Below the pieces are notes generated by a model. The model saw only the letters and a program-made list of their open reading frames with translations. It did not search any database and was not told the DNA's origin. The position numbers were made by a program, and so were the translations under genes. 64,000 bases of DNA from Bacteroidaceae bacterium. GTDB taxonomy: Bacteria; Bacteroidota; Bacteroidia; Bacteroidales; Bacteroidaceae. Where the stretch lies: contig JAGAYH010000042.1 of the NCBI GenBank assembly GCA_017940565.1, positions 1 through 64,000 on the forward strand, written 5' to 3'. The stretch's first letter is position 1; each line of letters starts with the position of its first letter. This document shows, piece after piece, positions 24,786 to 33,159 of the stretch.

Positions 24786-25469
24786 CTACGCTTTAATACA
24801 CGCCAATATCCTGGCCACTTCGTCGGCCGAGGTCTCCTTGGTTCCGTCGTCCAAAACGACAGAGGCGGAACCATGAATTTCCGTGGCCCCCGTTTCGTCG
24901 AGTATTCTTCTGGCATTGGCCGCATTTACTCCACCTCCGGGAAGGATGGTGATGCGGCCGTCGGCCTGACGTACCAGCCGGTGCAGCATGGCAATGCCTT
25001 GTTCGGCAGTGGGTGCCTGGCCTGAGGTGAGTACCCGGCGGCAACCTGTTTCAATGAGTTTTTCCAATGATTCTGCGGGGTTGCGGCAAACGTCGAAGGC
25101 CCGGTGAAAAGTGAAAGGCCGGTCCTTCGCCGCCATTACCAGCCGGCGTGTGGCGGTTATGTCTATTTCGCCCTTTTCTGTCAAAGCGCCGCTCACGATG
25201 GCATCGGCATAGGGCACGGCGGCCTCAATGTCGTGCTCCATCGCCTGCAGTTCTTCTTCGTTATAGACGAAATGGCCTCCGCGTGGCCGGATGAGCACGT
25301 GGATGTGCAGTTTGGGAAAGCGCTTGCGTACCTGATGCAGCCACTCGGCGGGCGGGGTGAGTCCGTCAAGCGGCAGGGCCGAACACAGTTCAATGCGTTC
25401 GGCTCCGCCCAGCACGGCAGCTTCCACACTGTGCAGACTGCCGGTGCACACTTCCAGAATGTGGCTCAT
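24786..25469 (-). CDS. cutC: CutC family protein
   Basis: TIM-barrel protein of 227 residues, historically called a copper homeostasis protein; its biochemical role is unsettled. Family motifs: LEVCTGSLHSVEAAVLGGAERIEL at the start (positions 5-28), HVLIRPRGGHFVY, FHRAFDVCRNP, RVLTSGQAPTA and ILPGGGVNAANA. The length is normal. It overlaps the fucosidase gene by 4 bases (ATGA), as the last gene of the leftward LRR-fucosidase-cutC unit. The coupling to fucosidase does not indicate a copper role. Confidence 0.93.
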   Translation of the reverse strand: MSHILEVCTGSLHSVEAAVLGGAERIELCSALPLDGLTPPAEWLHQVRKRFPKLHIHVLIRPRGGHFVYNEEELQAMEHDIEAAVPYADAIVSGALTEKGEIDITATRRLVMAAKDRPFTFHRAFDVCRNPAESLEKLIETGCRRVLTSGQAPTAEQGIAMLHRLVRQADGRITILPGGGVNAANARRILDETGATEIHGSASVVLDDGTKETSADEVARILACIKA

Positions 25470-26758
25470 CTGACTACTTCGATGACGAAATCGGGCGTGT
25501 TTATGCCTTCTGGCAGGCCGATGGAAAGTTGTTTGCTACGCTTGTCATACTTATACGTAAGTTTCTGCGTCGTGTCGGCCACGCTGACCACCTTCTTGGG
25601 CTTCTTGTCCAAGCTGACGGCGATGGTTTGTGACGGTTTGAGAACATGTAGGAATAGGCTATTGTCCTTTTGTGTGGTCACGCCCCAGTCCTGTTCAGGC
25701 AGGTCGGTGGCTTTCGTCTCATAAATGCTCCGGCCGTTCACCTTCATCCACTGGCCGATGCCTTTCAGCCGGTCGAGGGCAATCTGCGGCAGTTCACCGT
25801 TGGGCTGCGGGCCGATGTTCAGCAGCAGGTTGCCGCCTTTGGCCGCACATTTGGCAAGGGTTTGTATCAGTTGGCTGACCGGCTTGTAGTTTTGGTCAGC
25901 TACCTTGTATCCCCACATGCCGTTCATGGTCAGACACGTTTCCAGCGGCAGACGGCTGATTTCCTGTCCCGACATGCCGGCATTATTCTCTCCCGGCAGG
26001 TCGCACTCGAACATCTGGAAGTCTTCTCCCTCGATGGGGGTGGTATGGTGGTTGTTGCCAATGAGACAACCGGGCTTCAGCTGGTGGATATAGCGGTAGA
26101 ATTCCGGCATACGCCAGTCAAAGGGAATGGAGTCGGCATCGTGGTCCCAGTATCCGTCGAGCCAGATGCCGCCGATGTCCTTGTAATTCATGAGCAACTC
26201 GCGCACTTGGTTTTTCATGAACTGGAAGTAGCTGTCGTAGTTGGGGCGTGGCGTGCGACCGGTGGTAAGCCCCGTGCGGCCCAAGGGATAGTCCTCGCGT
26301 ATCCAGTCAAGTATGGAGTAGTAGAGGTGCAGCCTCACACCCTGTGCATGGCATGCATCGGCCAGTTCGCCCACCACATCGCGGCCGAAGGGTGTGCCGT
26401 CCACGATGTTGTATTTGCTTTCGGCCGTCTTGAACATGGAGAAACCGTCGTGGTGGCGCGAAGTGAAGGTGATGTACTTTGCGCCCGACTCCTTGATGGC
26501 ACGCACCCATTCGCTGGCGTTGAAGCGCAGAGGGTAGAAGCACGTGGCTGCCTTGGCATACTCGTCTTTATTGAGTTTGTTGTTCAGATACCATTCGCCT
26601 TGGGCAAACTCGCTGTAGATGCCCCAGTGCAGGAAGATGCCGAAACGGAAGCCCTCGAAGGTCTGGCGGCTTTCCAGATTCTCTTTCGCGGGAACGTAGT
26701 CTGCCCGCAAACTCACGCTGGTGAGCACGATTAATATGAGAAATGCAATTCTTTTCAT
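25466..26758 (-). CDS. Alpha-L-fucosidase (GH29)
   Basis: Secreted glycoside hydrolase of 430 residues releasing L-fucose from glycans such as host mucins. Signal peptide about 1-19. GH29 features: RFGIFLHWGIYSEF, the YITFTSRHHDGFSMF stretch with conserved His residues, and the nucleophile Asp201 in GIWLDGYWD. The general acid/base cannot be assigned by eye in this subfamily. The C-terminal ~90 residues form a beta-sandwich-like domain. The gene lies 18 bases after the dockerin-bearing LRR gene. No sulfatase or SusC/D pair is nearby, so this is not a full polysaccharide utilisation locus. Confidence 0.93.
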   Translation of the reverse strand: MKRIAFLILIVLTSVSLRADYVPAKENLESRQTFEGFRFGIFLHWGIYSEFAQGEWYLNNKLNKDEYAKAATCFYPLRFNASEWVRAIKESGAKYITFTSRHHDGFSMFKTAESKYNIVDGTPFGRDVVGELADACHAQGVRLHLYYSILDWIREDYPLGRTGLTTGRTPRPNYDSYFQFMKNQVRELLMNYKDIGGIWLDGYWDHDADSIPFDWRMPEFYRYIHQLKPGCLIGNNHHTTPIEGEDFQMFECDLPGENNAGMSGQEISRLPLETCLTMNGMWGYKVADQNYKPVSQLIQTLAKCAAKGGNLLLNIGPQPNGELPQIALDRLKGIGQWMKVNGRSIYETKATDLPEQDWGVTTQKDNSLFLHVLKPSQTIAVSLDKKPKKVVSVADTTQKLTYKYDKRSKQLSIGLPEGINTPDFVIEVVR

Positions 26759-26776
26759 AATCTATTTTTTATTTGT

Positions 26777-29173
26777 TTATTTCATGGCTTTGATTACAGC
26801 CACAATGTCGGCCGAGTCAATGGCCGTGTCGCCATTCACATCGGCTTTCATGTCGCCGTCGGGCATTTCTTTAATGACAGCCACGATGTCGGCGCTGTCA
26901 ACGGTGCCGTCACGGTTCACGTCGGCGGGGTTAAACTGTTCCACTTCGATAACCACCCATTTGTCGTTCAGGGAGGCCAAACTCCCGTCCTCGCCGAATA
27001 CGGCATGGCTGGTCCAGTGGGCGCCCTCCGGCGAAGTAATCTTGTGGCCGTCGTTCAGTATCAACTCCTTCCAATTGGAGATGGCTCCTTTGCTCTGTCC
27101 TTTGGCTTTCACCGTGGCGCCGTCTTTCACCTGTAGCGTGGAATAGTAGCGGGTGATTGAAGTCCGGGGTTGCTTGTACATGTAGCCGGCCAGTCCCGTT
27201 TCGGTGCCTTCGGCCTCCACCGTCACATTGCCGCCGATGGTCAGCGTGTCGTTTGTGTGGTAGATACCGTTCCTTCCGGAGGCTGCGAGGGTGCCTTCGC
27301 CGGCTATGGTGGTTTTGCCCTTCAGGTAAATGCCGTTCTGACGGCTGTCACCTGTTGCGGTCACCTTAATGGCCTTGTGGCCGGATGCCATTGGCAGTAG
27401 AATGGTCAGGCCGTCTATTTCGCTGTAGATGGCTGCGCCATAGCCGGTGTCGACCGTCGTGCCGGTGCCTTGCAGCGTGCGGTCGGCCTTAAACGTCAGG
27501 GTGTTTGTTTCGGGGTCAAAGGAGGCTGAGCCGTAGTCGTAGAATATGCTGGCCGCATCGTGGCAGTTGATGTGCTTCCCTTCAATCCACAGAGCATAAT
27601 CGATGCATCCTGTGGTTTCCTCCCAATAGTTTATGCCACGTCGGCGGTGTTGAATTGTCCAATTCTTCTTTTGGGCTTTCTTCACCGTTTCCTCGTCTAT
27701 TTCGTTGCGCTCTGAGGGCGAATTGTGATCTACCAGATGGAGCTTGTTGCCTTTTCTGGCGAAGGGCATGGTTTCAAACAGTGCCGCCATGGCCTCGCGC
27801 TTCAGTTGGTTGTTGTTGCAGCTGAAGCAGTCTATTTCGAAGTAGCCGTCCTGGCACACCAGGAGCGAGGACAGCAGGTTGTGCTCGCAGTTGAATATGG
27901 TAAGATAGGGGTTTTTGGATACATCGAGCGACGTCAGTTGGTTGTATTGGCAGTAGAGTTCGCTCAATTGTTTTCCCTCGGCCACTTTCAGCGATGTCAG
28001 TTGGTTGGAACGGCAGTCAATGGTTTTCAACAGGGGTTTGTCCGACAAATCCAGTGTCTTCAGTTCGTTGTAGCTGCAGTCCAGCGAGGTGAGGTATTTG
28101 TGGTTTGCAAGGTCCAGTGTGGTAAACTTGTTGGAATGGCAATCCAGTGTTTTCAGTTTGGTCAGTTCCGAGATGTCGATGGCGTCCAGGTCGAGCGACG
28201 GGCATTTGAGCTCGGTCAATTCCGTGAGATAATTGATGCCTTGCAGGCTCTTGACATCCAAATCGGTGAGGTCGAGCGCAGTCAGTTCGTCAAGGGTGCC
28301 CTTGTGCCGTTTGGTGGATAGGGTAAAATAGTCCCAGTGGTATTTGCTTTGCGCCTTGATGGCTTGTTGCAGGTTGGTATCGGGGAAATTCTGGCTATCC
28401 GTGATATACAGTACTCTTGTGACGGCGACGGTTGTGGCTGTGCTGCCGTTCTCGTTGAGGAATGTCTGTTTGCCGGCATCGAAAGTGTATCGGAAAGAGC
28501 ACATGCGGTCGCCGCTCACGCCGAATGCTTTCAGTCCCACCGCGGCGGGTGAGTAGCCATTGTTTGTAGATGAACCCGAGAAACTGGCGTAGGCACTGGT
28601 AACCTGGAGCTTTCCCAAACTATTGATGGCAGGGATACCTTTGCATTTAACTTCAGAATCTTTTATAATGACCGTTTCGCTTCCATTGGCGCCTTCCAGA
28701 CCGCTCGACTTGCCACCGTCTATCTCCAGACGGGCATCGTCAATGGTCAGCGTGGCCCCCTTACCCACGGTGATGGCATCCTCCGAACCGCCGGTGATAT
28801 AGACCGTGGTGTCGCTCTTCAGCGTGGTATTGGCGTTCAGACGGACGGGCGATGAGTCCTCGGCCTTCAGGATGCACTCCATCTCGCACACGATGGTCAG
28901 TCCGTTGCAGGTGTCGTTGAGAACGGCGCGGTTGTTCTTGCCCGTGCGCTCAATGCGGACGTTGCGGAGTGTGAGCACTTTGGTCTTTTCGTTGTAAGAT
29001 ACTTTACATTCCTGGCTGGTCAATGCGCGTTTGATGTTGTCGCCTGTGACATTCGAGGCATTTTTGTCAGTTACCTCTACGCCACCCACTTTGATGCCAT
29101 AATACTTTGCTTCTGTCGGCACGTTGGCGCCTGCGAGAACGATTAGGGTCATGAGTAGGAATAATTTTCTCAT
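26777..29173 (-). CDS. Secreted leucine-rich-repeat protein with C-terminal dockerin-like domain
   Basis: A 798-residue exported protein. After a signal peptide (about 1-22) comes a beta-helix-like region (about 60-230, repeated NANTTLKSDTTVYITGG-type strands), then an LRR region (about 290-450) of the LxxLDCSxNxLxxLDLS type (LTSLDCSYNELKTLDL, LKTIDCRSNQLTSLKV). A second beta-helix-like stretch follows (about 540-720). The last ~50 residues hold two calcium-binding repeats (DVNRDGTVDSADIVAVIKEM and DVNGDTAIDSADIVAVIKAM), the pattern of type I dockerin. Scaffold or cohesin genes are not visible. It is the first gene of the unit with fucosidase and cutC, suggesting a role in glycan binding (inference). 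Confidence 0.82.
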   Translation of the reverse strand: MRKLFLLMTLIVLAGANVPTEAKYYGIKVGGVEVTDKNASNVTGDNIKRALTSQECKVSYNEKTKVLTLRNVRIERTGKNNRAVLNDTCNGLTIVCEMECILKAEDSSPVRLNANTTLKSDTTVYITGGSEDAITVGKGATLTIDDARLEIDGGKSSGLEGANGSETVIIKDSEVKCKGIPAINSLGKLQVTSAYASFSGSSTNNGYSPAAVGLKAFGVSGDRMCSFRYTFDAGKQTFLNENGSTATTVAVTRVLYITDSQNFPDTNLQQAIKAQSKYHWDYFTLSTKRHKGTLDELTALDLTDLDVKSLQGINYLTELTELKCPSLDLDAIDISELTKLKTLDCHSNKFTTLDLANHKYLTSLDCSYNELKTLDLSDKPLLKTIDCRSNQLTSLKVAEGKQLSELYCQYNQLTSLDVSKNPYLTIFNCEHNLLSSLLVCQDGYFEIDCFSCNNNQLKREAMAALFETMPFARKGNKLHLVDHNSPSERNEIDEETVKKAQKKNWTIQHRRRGINYWEETTGCIDYALWIEGKHINCHDAASIFYDYGSASFDPETNTLTFKADRTLQGTGTTVDTGYGAAIYSEIDGLTILLPMASGHKAIKVTATGDSRQNGIYLKGKTTIAGEGTLAASGRNGIYHTNDTLTIGGNVTVEAEGTETGLAGYMYKQPRTSITRYYSTLQVKDGATVKAKGQSKGAISNWKELILNDGHKITSPEGAHWTSHAVFGEDGSLASLNDKWVVIEVEQFNPADVNRDGTVDSADIVAVIKEMPDGDMKADVNGDTAIDSADIVAVIKAMK

Positions 29174-29206
29174 ATGAATTTTGTTTTATTCTGGTTTTTG
29201 TTTTTG

Positions 29207-29214
29207 CAAAGATA
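29207..29214 (-). promoter_or_regulatory. Promoter -7 element of the LRR-fucosidase-cutC unit
   Basis: The complement reads TATCTTTG, fitting TAnnTTTG. Start of transcription near 29200, 27 bases before the ATG at 29173. Confidence 0.5.
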
Positions 29215-29299
29215 AAGAAATCCTGGATAAAAGAGTATGTTAAATACCAAAAAACAGATTTTCCGGCGGCGATACACCACGGCAGGAGCAGAAAATCTC

Positions 29300-29467
29300 G
29301 AAAATTTTGACATTTCTCCGGCAGAGGTCTGATTTCGTCGCTCACAAGTGGGACTTCGGACGGCAGAAACGGCGTTTCAAAATTCTGAAACGCCGTTTCT
29401 GTTTTGGAATATTTAGCACTTGGTGAAATACAAAACTCCTAGTTATGTGGTAATTTTTTTTGACAAA
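29300..29467 (+). repeat. Interspersed hairpin repeat, copy R3
   Basis: Third copy (168 bp), between the LRR promoter and the end of the next leftward gene. Core: CAGAAACGGCGTTTC at 29364-29378 and GAAACGCCGTTTCTG at 29387-29401, loop AAAATTCT. Terminal sequences AAAATTTTGACA and TTTTTTTTGACAAAA are kept. The right-hand internal part has diverged more than in R1 or R4. Confidence 0.85.
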
Positions 29468-29481
29468 AATATTCCTGCTGA

Positions 29482-30246
29482 CTACTTTCGTATTTTTCTC
29501 CCGTTCTGAATATAGAATTCTCCCTTATTCGGATTCGTTATCCTGCGGCCTGTCAAATCGAACAACTTATTGTTCTTTTCTAATTCTTCAGTTTTAATTG
29601 AGTTTATACCTGTCACATCCTCTATTTTGTCATCCCATTGGTAAATAATCTGATCGTCTTCTTCACAAGAAATAACAAGTGATTCCCTCCAATAATCGTC
29701 GTAGACAGAAAATATAGCACAACTACCTGTTACAACACCAAGTCTTTCATAAAAACTTTGTGGTGGACTATAGATTCTTTGACCGTAAGAACGACGTTCG
29801 GCATTATAATAATAAATGGTATAATCTCGGATTTTCATAAGTTTCTTTTCATGTATTACCATTCCTTGACCACCCCATCCCGTTTCAATTAGTTCTTCGT
29901 TCGGTGCATTAAAATCAAAAGCCAATACAGGGTAAGATGCCTCATTAAACACCCGGGTGACTATAAGATTATTTGATGAAATCACCTCTCTCAATGCTGT
30001 GAAATAAGTAAATTCTTTGTTTTCAGTAGACGTATAAACCTTCTTATACCACAGACCGTTTATCAATGTATCTCCCATGATTTTAATTGTACGCGTAACA
30101 ACGGGTCCACTTTCAGAAATATAACCCAATTTCCAAACTTTCCCTTCTTTTACAAACGATTTGTAGGAGTAGCCATCTGCGTACAGACTGATACTGTTAA
30201 ATATAACAATACCTAAAACAGCAAATTTTAAAAACGCTCTATCCAT
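29482..30246 (-). CDS. Hypothetical secreted protein with DLTGRR-type C-terminal tail
   Basis: A 254-residue exported protein (signal peptide about 1-23, ending SLYADG). The body is strand-rich (RTIKIMGDTLINGLWYKKVY) and not recognised. The C-terminus, LFDLTGRRITNPNKGEFYI followed by QNGRKIRK, is a tail shared by many secreted Prevotella and Bacteroides proteins and resembles sorting-type C-terminal domains; its role is not established here. The gene is AT-rich compared with its surroundings. It lies 12 bases after the 96-residue secreted protein gene, so the two are cotranscribed. Confidence 0.75.
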   Translation of the reverse strand: MDRAFLKFAVLGIVIFNSISLYADGYSYKSFVKEGKVWKLGYISESGPVVTRTIKIMGDTLINGLWYKKVYTSTENKEFTYFTALREVISSNNLIVTRVFNEASYPVLAFDFNAPNEELIETGWGGQGMVIHEKKLMKIRDYTIYYYNAERRSYGQRIYSPPQSFYERLGVVTGSCAIFSVYDDYWRESLVISCEEDDQIIYQWDDKIEDVTGINSIKTEELEKNNKLFDLTGRRITNPNKGEFYIQNGRKIRK

Positions 30247-30258
30247 AACAAATACTCA

Positions 30259-30549
30259 TTATTCAATATCTATAGAGAATTCTGCCCCAAGTGGCACTTC
30301 AAAACTATTCTTTAACTCTATTTCCTTTTTCGCCTTCAAAGTTACGGTTTTTCCCGAACCTACCGTCACATTACCAACCGGTTTTTTATCGGTGGATGTA
30401 ATGAACGATGTATCACCATTCAATGACTGGAAGGAAAAATCCGTTTTGCTAAACGCTAACGAATACTCCAGGGTTCGCTGGGCTTTCGCCCCAAATGGCA
30501 TCGCCGTGCAAAGGCACAGGAGCCACAATGAAATGTTGAGTTTTCTCAT
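30259..30549 (-). CDS. Small secreted protein with coathanger-like repeat motif
   Basis: A 96-residue exported protein with a signal peptide (about 1-23, ending AKAQ). The C-terminal half (GNVTVGSGKTVTLKAKKEIE then LKNSFEVPLGAEFSIDIE) matches the pattern of a short beta motif common in secreted Bacteroidota proteins, often annotated as a 3-coathanger stack domain; I recognise the pattern but cannot confirm it. It heads a two-gene unit with the DLTGRR-tailed protein, behind a promoter with two upstream palindromes. Confidence 0.7.
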   Translation of the reverse strand: MRKLNISLWLLCLCTAMPFGAKAQRTLEYSLAFSKTDFSFQSLNGDTSFITSTDKKPVGNVTVGSGKTVTLKAKKEIELKNSFEVPLGAEFSIDIE

Positions 30550-30572
30550 TTTGTAGATATTTTTTGATGATG

Positions 30573-30641
30573 CAAAGTTAGAGAGATGTTTTCAGAACAC
30601 CCCATACCAAATTTGGTATATTTGCATACCAAATTTAGTAT
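30573..30641 (-). promoter_or_regulatory. Promoter with two upstream palindromic operator candidates
   Basis: Minus-strand -7 element TAACTTTG is the complement of 30573-30580. Upstream of it lie ATACCAAATTTGGTAT (30604-30619, a perfect 16-bp palindrome) and ATACCAAATTTAGTAT (30626-30641, one base different), 22 bases apart, i.e. about two helical turns. Their position just upstream of the -33 region suits an activator; the binding protein is unknown. They precede a leader of ~17 bases and the 96-residue secreted protein gene. Confidence 0.6.
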
Positions 30642-30669
30642 ATTTTCTGTTTTCACGCCCTGCTTTTTA

Positions 30670-30849
30670 GAAAAATCTTGACAACCGGGGGAAGGAGGCC
30701 GGATTTCGGCGTTCACAAGTGGGACTTCGGACGGCAGAAACGGCGTTTCGAAATGACGAAACGCCGTTTCTGTTTTGCTGTCTCTGAGACCCGATGAATA
30801 TCAGCGGATTACAAAACCGCCGGATTTTTGGTGAAAAATTTTGACAAAT
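30670..30849 (+). repeat. Interspersed hairpin repeat, copy R4
   Basis: Fourth copy (180 bp), one of the best preserved. Terminal AAAAATCTTGACAA and AAAAATTTTGACAAAT. Core CAGAAACGGCGTTTC at 30735-30749 and its complement at 30758-30772, loop GAAATGAC. Left part CACAAGTGGGACTTCGGACG and right part GAATATCAGCGGATTACAAA match R1, R3 and R6. It lies between the palindromes and the small RNA candidate. Confidence 0.87.
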
Positions 30850-30913
30850 CCGTCTGTTGGCCGCTCACTGAAATGTGGTAGTGGCGGCAAGGGAAAATAC
30901 TTAATTTATGGGA

Positions 30914-30944
30914 TTGTAGGCTTGGCCGTACCGTTGTAATTTTG
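30914..30944 (+). promoter_or_regulatory. Promoter facing a terminator (no gene between)
   Basis: TTG at 30914-30916, 20-base spacer and TAATTTTG at 30937-30944: a good match in sequence and spacing to the Bacteroidota consensus. It faces right, while the next gene on the plus strand is thousands of bases away. Confidence 0.55.
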
Positions 30945-30950
30945 CAAAGT

Positions 30951-31027
30951 GAAAAAGTGAAAGTTAAACCACATCCAATTGAATAAGCCAAAAAGGCCGC
31001 TGCCCGAGTGAGGGAGCGGCCTTTTTT
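30951..31027 (+). ncRNA. Candidate small RNA of about 75 nucleotides
   Basis: The stretch between the promoter at 30914-30944 and the terminator at 30990-31027 has no plausible reading frame, and the leftward HAD gene ends just beyond at 31033. The expected product would have a ~40-base unpaired A-rich 5' part followed by the terminator hairpin, a common layout for bacterial small RNAs. The support is only promoter spacing plus terminator. Confidence 0.4.
30990..31027. terminator. Strong bidirectional terminator
   Basis: AAAAAGGCCGCT at 30990-31001 pairs with AGCGGCCTTTTT at 31015-31026; CCC (31003-31005) and GGG (31012-31014) extend the stem. With A and T runs on each side it can end both the rightward small RNA and the leftward lysS-gpsA-pgi-HAD operon. 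Confidence 0.85.
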
Positions 31028-31032
31028 AGTGG

Positions 31033-31761
31033 TTATTGCAGTGCGCTTTGCAGGTGATGCCAGTCGTCGGCCATCGCCTGCAGCGAGGGGTAGATGCGGT
31101 CAGCCCCGGCCTCTGTCAGCACGTTGTCGGGCAGGGGACCGGTGTTGACGGCCACGGTAAAGATGCCGGCGGCCACGGCGGCCTCGACGCCAAGCGGCGC
31201 GTTTTCCACCACAAGGGCTTCCCAGGGGCGGACACCGGCTTTGTGAAGGCCTTTCAGATAGGGCTCAGGGCTGGGTTTGCCGCGGGTGACGTCGAAACTG
31301 GTGACCATCGTGTCGGGGTGGAACATGCCCGGAAAGGCGTGGTTGAGCCGGCTGAGCAGGCTGCGCTGCCCGCTGCCGGTGACGAGGATGATTTGGAAGC
31401 CCTCGCGGCGGACTGTTTGCAACAGTTCCGGAGCTCCGGGCATGACGGGGGCTTCGTCCATGGCGTTGAAACGGCGGGCTTTGGCCTCGTAGATGGCGTG
31501 TATCTCCTCGTCCGTGGCGTCGCGTCCCCACTGGCGGCGGGCAAACAGGTTGATAGTGCCGCTGCCCGTGCGCCCTTCGTTCATGTAAACGTCTTCGCGG
31601 GTGAGGTGGAGCCCATACTCCCCGGAGGCTCCGGCCCAGGCTCTCACGTGGTTGGGCATGGAGTCGTAGAGCACGCCGTCCATGTCAAAAAGCACGGCTT
31701 TGAGCGCGCAGCGCTCAAAGCCGTTCCTGTTCAAATAATGCTGTATTTCGGAGTCACCCAT
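31033..31761 (-). CDS. HAD-family hydrolase (beta-phosphoglucomutase-like)
   Basis: Cytosolic HAD phosphatase or phosphomutase of 242 residues. Motif I is FDMDGVLYDS with nucleophile Asp26 and acid/base Asp28; motif II is the Thr-Gly of ILVTGSGQRS; motif III Lys is in RGKPSPEPYLKG; motif IV is VVENAPLGVEAAVAAG, where ENAPLG replaces the usual EDSxxG, as in many beta-PGM-like members. A helical cap follows motif I. The substrate is not predictable. It begins 5 bases after pgi, so it is cotranscribed with sugar-phosphate metabolism and may act on a sugar phosphate. Confidence 0.88.
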   Translation of the reverse strand: MGDSEIQHYLNRNGFERCALKAVLFDMDGVLYDSMPNHVRAWAGASGEYGLHLTREDVYMNEGRTGSGTINLFARRQWGRDATDEEIHAIYEAKARRFNAMDEAPVMPGAPELLQTVRREGFQIILVTGSGQRSLLSRLNHAFPGMFHPDTMVTSFDVTRGKPSPEPYLKGLHKAGVRPWEALVVENAPLGVEAAVAAGIFTVAVNTGPLPDNVLTEAGADRIYPSLQAMADDWHHLQSALQ

Positions 31762-31766
31762 TACTA

Positions 31767-33119
31767 TTACCGGTTCAGTCTTTCACGGATGGCCTTGCTC
31801 TCGTTTTCGTAGCCGGGTTTGTTGAGAAGAGCGAACATGTTTTTCTTGTAGGCTTCCACACCGGGCTGGTTGAAGGCATTGACACCGAGTATGCCGCCGC
31901 TGATGCCGCAGCCCTTCTCGAAGAAGTAGAGCAACTGGCCGATGTAGTATTCGTTGATGCGGGGCAGCACGATGCGCAGGTTGGGCACGCCGCCGTCCAC
32001 GTGGGCCAGTTGGGTGCCGAGCTCGGCCATCTTGTTCACTTCGTCCACGCGGCGGCCTTCGAGGAAATTGAGCCCGTCAAGGTTTTCATCGTCGTGGGGG
32101 AAGAGGACGGTGTGGTCGGCCTGCTCCACGCTGATGACGGTTTCGAAGATGCTGCGCTCGCCTTCCTGAATCCACTGGCCCATGGAGTGGAGGTCGGTGG
32201 TGAAATCGACGGCAGCTGGGAAAATGCCTTTTTGCTCCTTGCCTTCGCTTTCGCCGTAGAGCTGCTTCCACCATTCGGCAATGAAGTGGAGCTTGGGCTG
32301 GAAGTTGGCCAGGATTTCAATCTTCTTGCCGAGGCCGAGGTAGAGGGCGTTGCGTGCGGCGGCGTAGAGGGCGGCGGGGTTCTGCTCCACGGACACTTGG
32401 CTGGAGGTGGCGCGCTCCATGTCGGCGGCACCCTGCACCAGTTGGTCGATGTCGAAACCGGCGCAGGCTATGGGCAGCAGGCCTACCGGGGTGAGCACGG
32501 AGAAGCGTCCGCCCACGTTGTCGGGAATAACGAACGACTTGTAGCCTTCCTTGTCAGCCGTGGTGCGTGCGGCACCGCGGCGGGCGTCGGTGATGGCCAC
32601 GATGACTTGGCGGGCTTCGTCCTTGCCGCGCTGTTCTTCACACTGCTTGCGAAGCAGACGGAAGGCCAGGGCCGTCTCCGTGGTGGTGCCGCTCTTGGAG
32701 ATGTTGATGACGCCGAAGCGTTTCCCCTTGAGGTAGTCGCAGAGCTCGTAGAGGTAGTCCTCGCCGATGTTGTTGCCGGCAAAGAGGATGACGGGGTTCT
32801 CGCCGCGATTGGTAAGCCACTGGAAACTGTTGCTCAAGGCTTCGATGACGGCGCGAGCGCCAAGGTAACTGCCGCCGATGCCTGCCACAACAATGACGTC
32901 GCACTTCTGACGCAGGGTCTGGGCGGTCTGCTTGATGTCGTTGAGAAATTCCGGAGTAAGGCTGCCGGGCAGATTGACCCATCCGAGGAAGTCGTTGCCC
33001 GGGCAGGTGCCCTCTTCGAGCGCCTTCAGGGCTTGGGCGGCCTGGGGCAAGTATGATTCAATGGTGCCGGCTTCAAGGAAAGAAGCGGCTTTGCTGAGTT
33101 CTAAACGTAAGCTTTCCAT
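31767..33119 (-). CDS. pgi: Glucose-6-phosphate isomerase
   Basis: Glycolytic enzyme converting glucose-6-phosphate and fructose-6-phosphate. The 450-residue length fits the short bacterial form. Motifs: [16 protein letters not shown] and the [16 protein letters not shown] phosphate-binding Ser/Thr loop, [35 protein letters not shown] with the active-site acidic region, and the C-terminal [15 protein letters not shown] carrying the catalytic Lys. It is 40 bases after gpsA in the lysS-gpsA-pgi-HAD order. Confidence 0.96.
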   Translation of the reverse strand: MESLRLELSKAASFLEAGTIESYLPQAAQALKALEEGTCPGNDFLGWVNLPGSLTPEFLNDIKQTAQTLRQKCDVIVVAGIGGSYLGARAVIEALSNSFQWLTNRGENPVILFAGNNIGEDYLYELCDYLKGKRFGVINISKSGTTTETALAFRLLRKQCEEQRGKDEARQVIVAITDARRGAARTTADKEGYKSFVIPDNVGGRFSVLTPVGLLPIACAGFDIDQLVQGAADMERATSSQVSVEQNPAALYAAARNALYLGLGKKIEILANFQPKLHFIAEWWKQLYGESEGKEQKGIFPAAVDFTTDLHSMGQWIQEGERSIFETVISVEQADHTVLFPHDDENLDGLNFLEGRRVDEVNKMAELGTQLAHVDGGVPNLRIVLPRINEYYIGQLLYFFEKGCGISGGILGVNAFNQPGVEAYKKNMFALLNKPGYENESKAIRERLNR

Positions 33120-33159
33120 TTTTTTACGTATTACTATGTTTACAGTTTTGTTTTATGAT

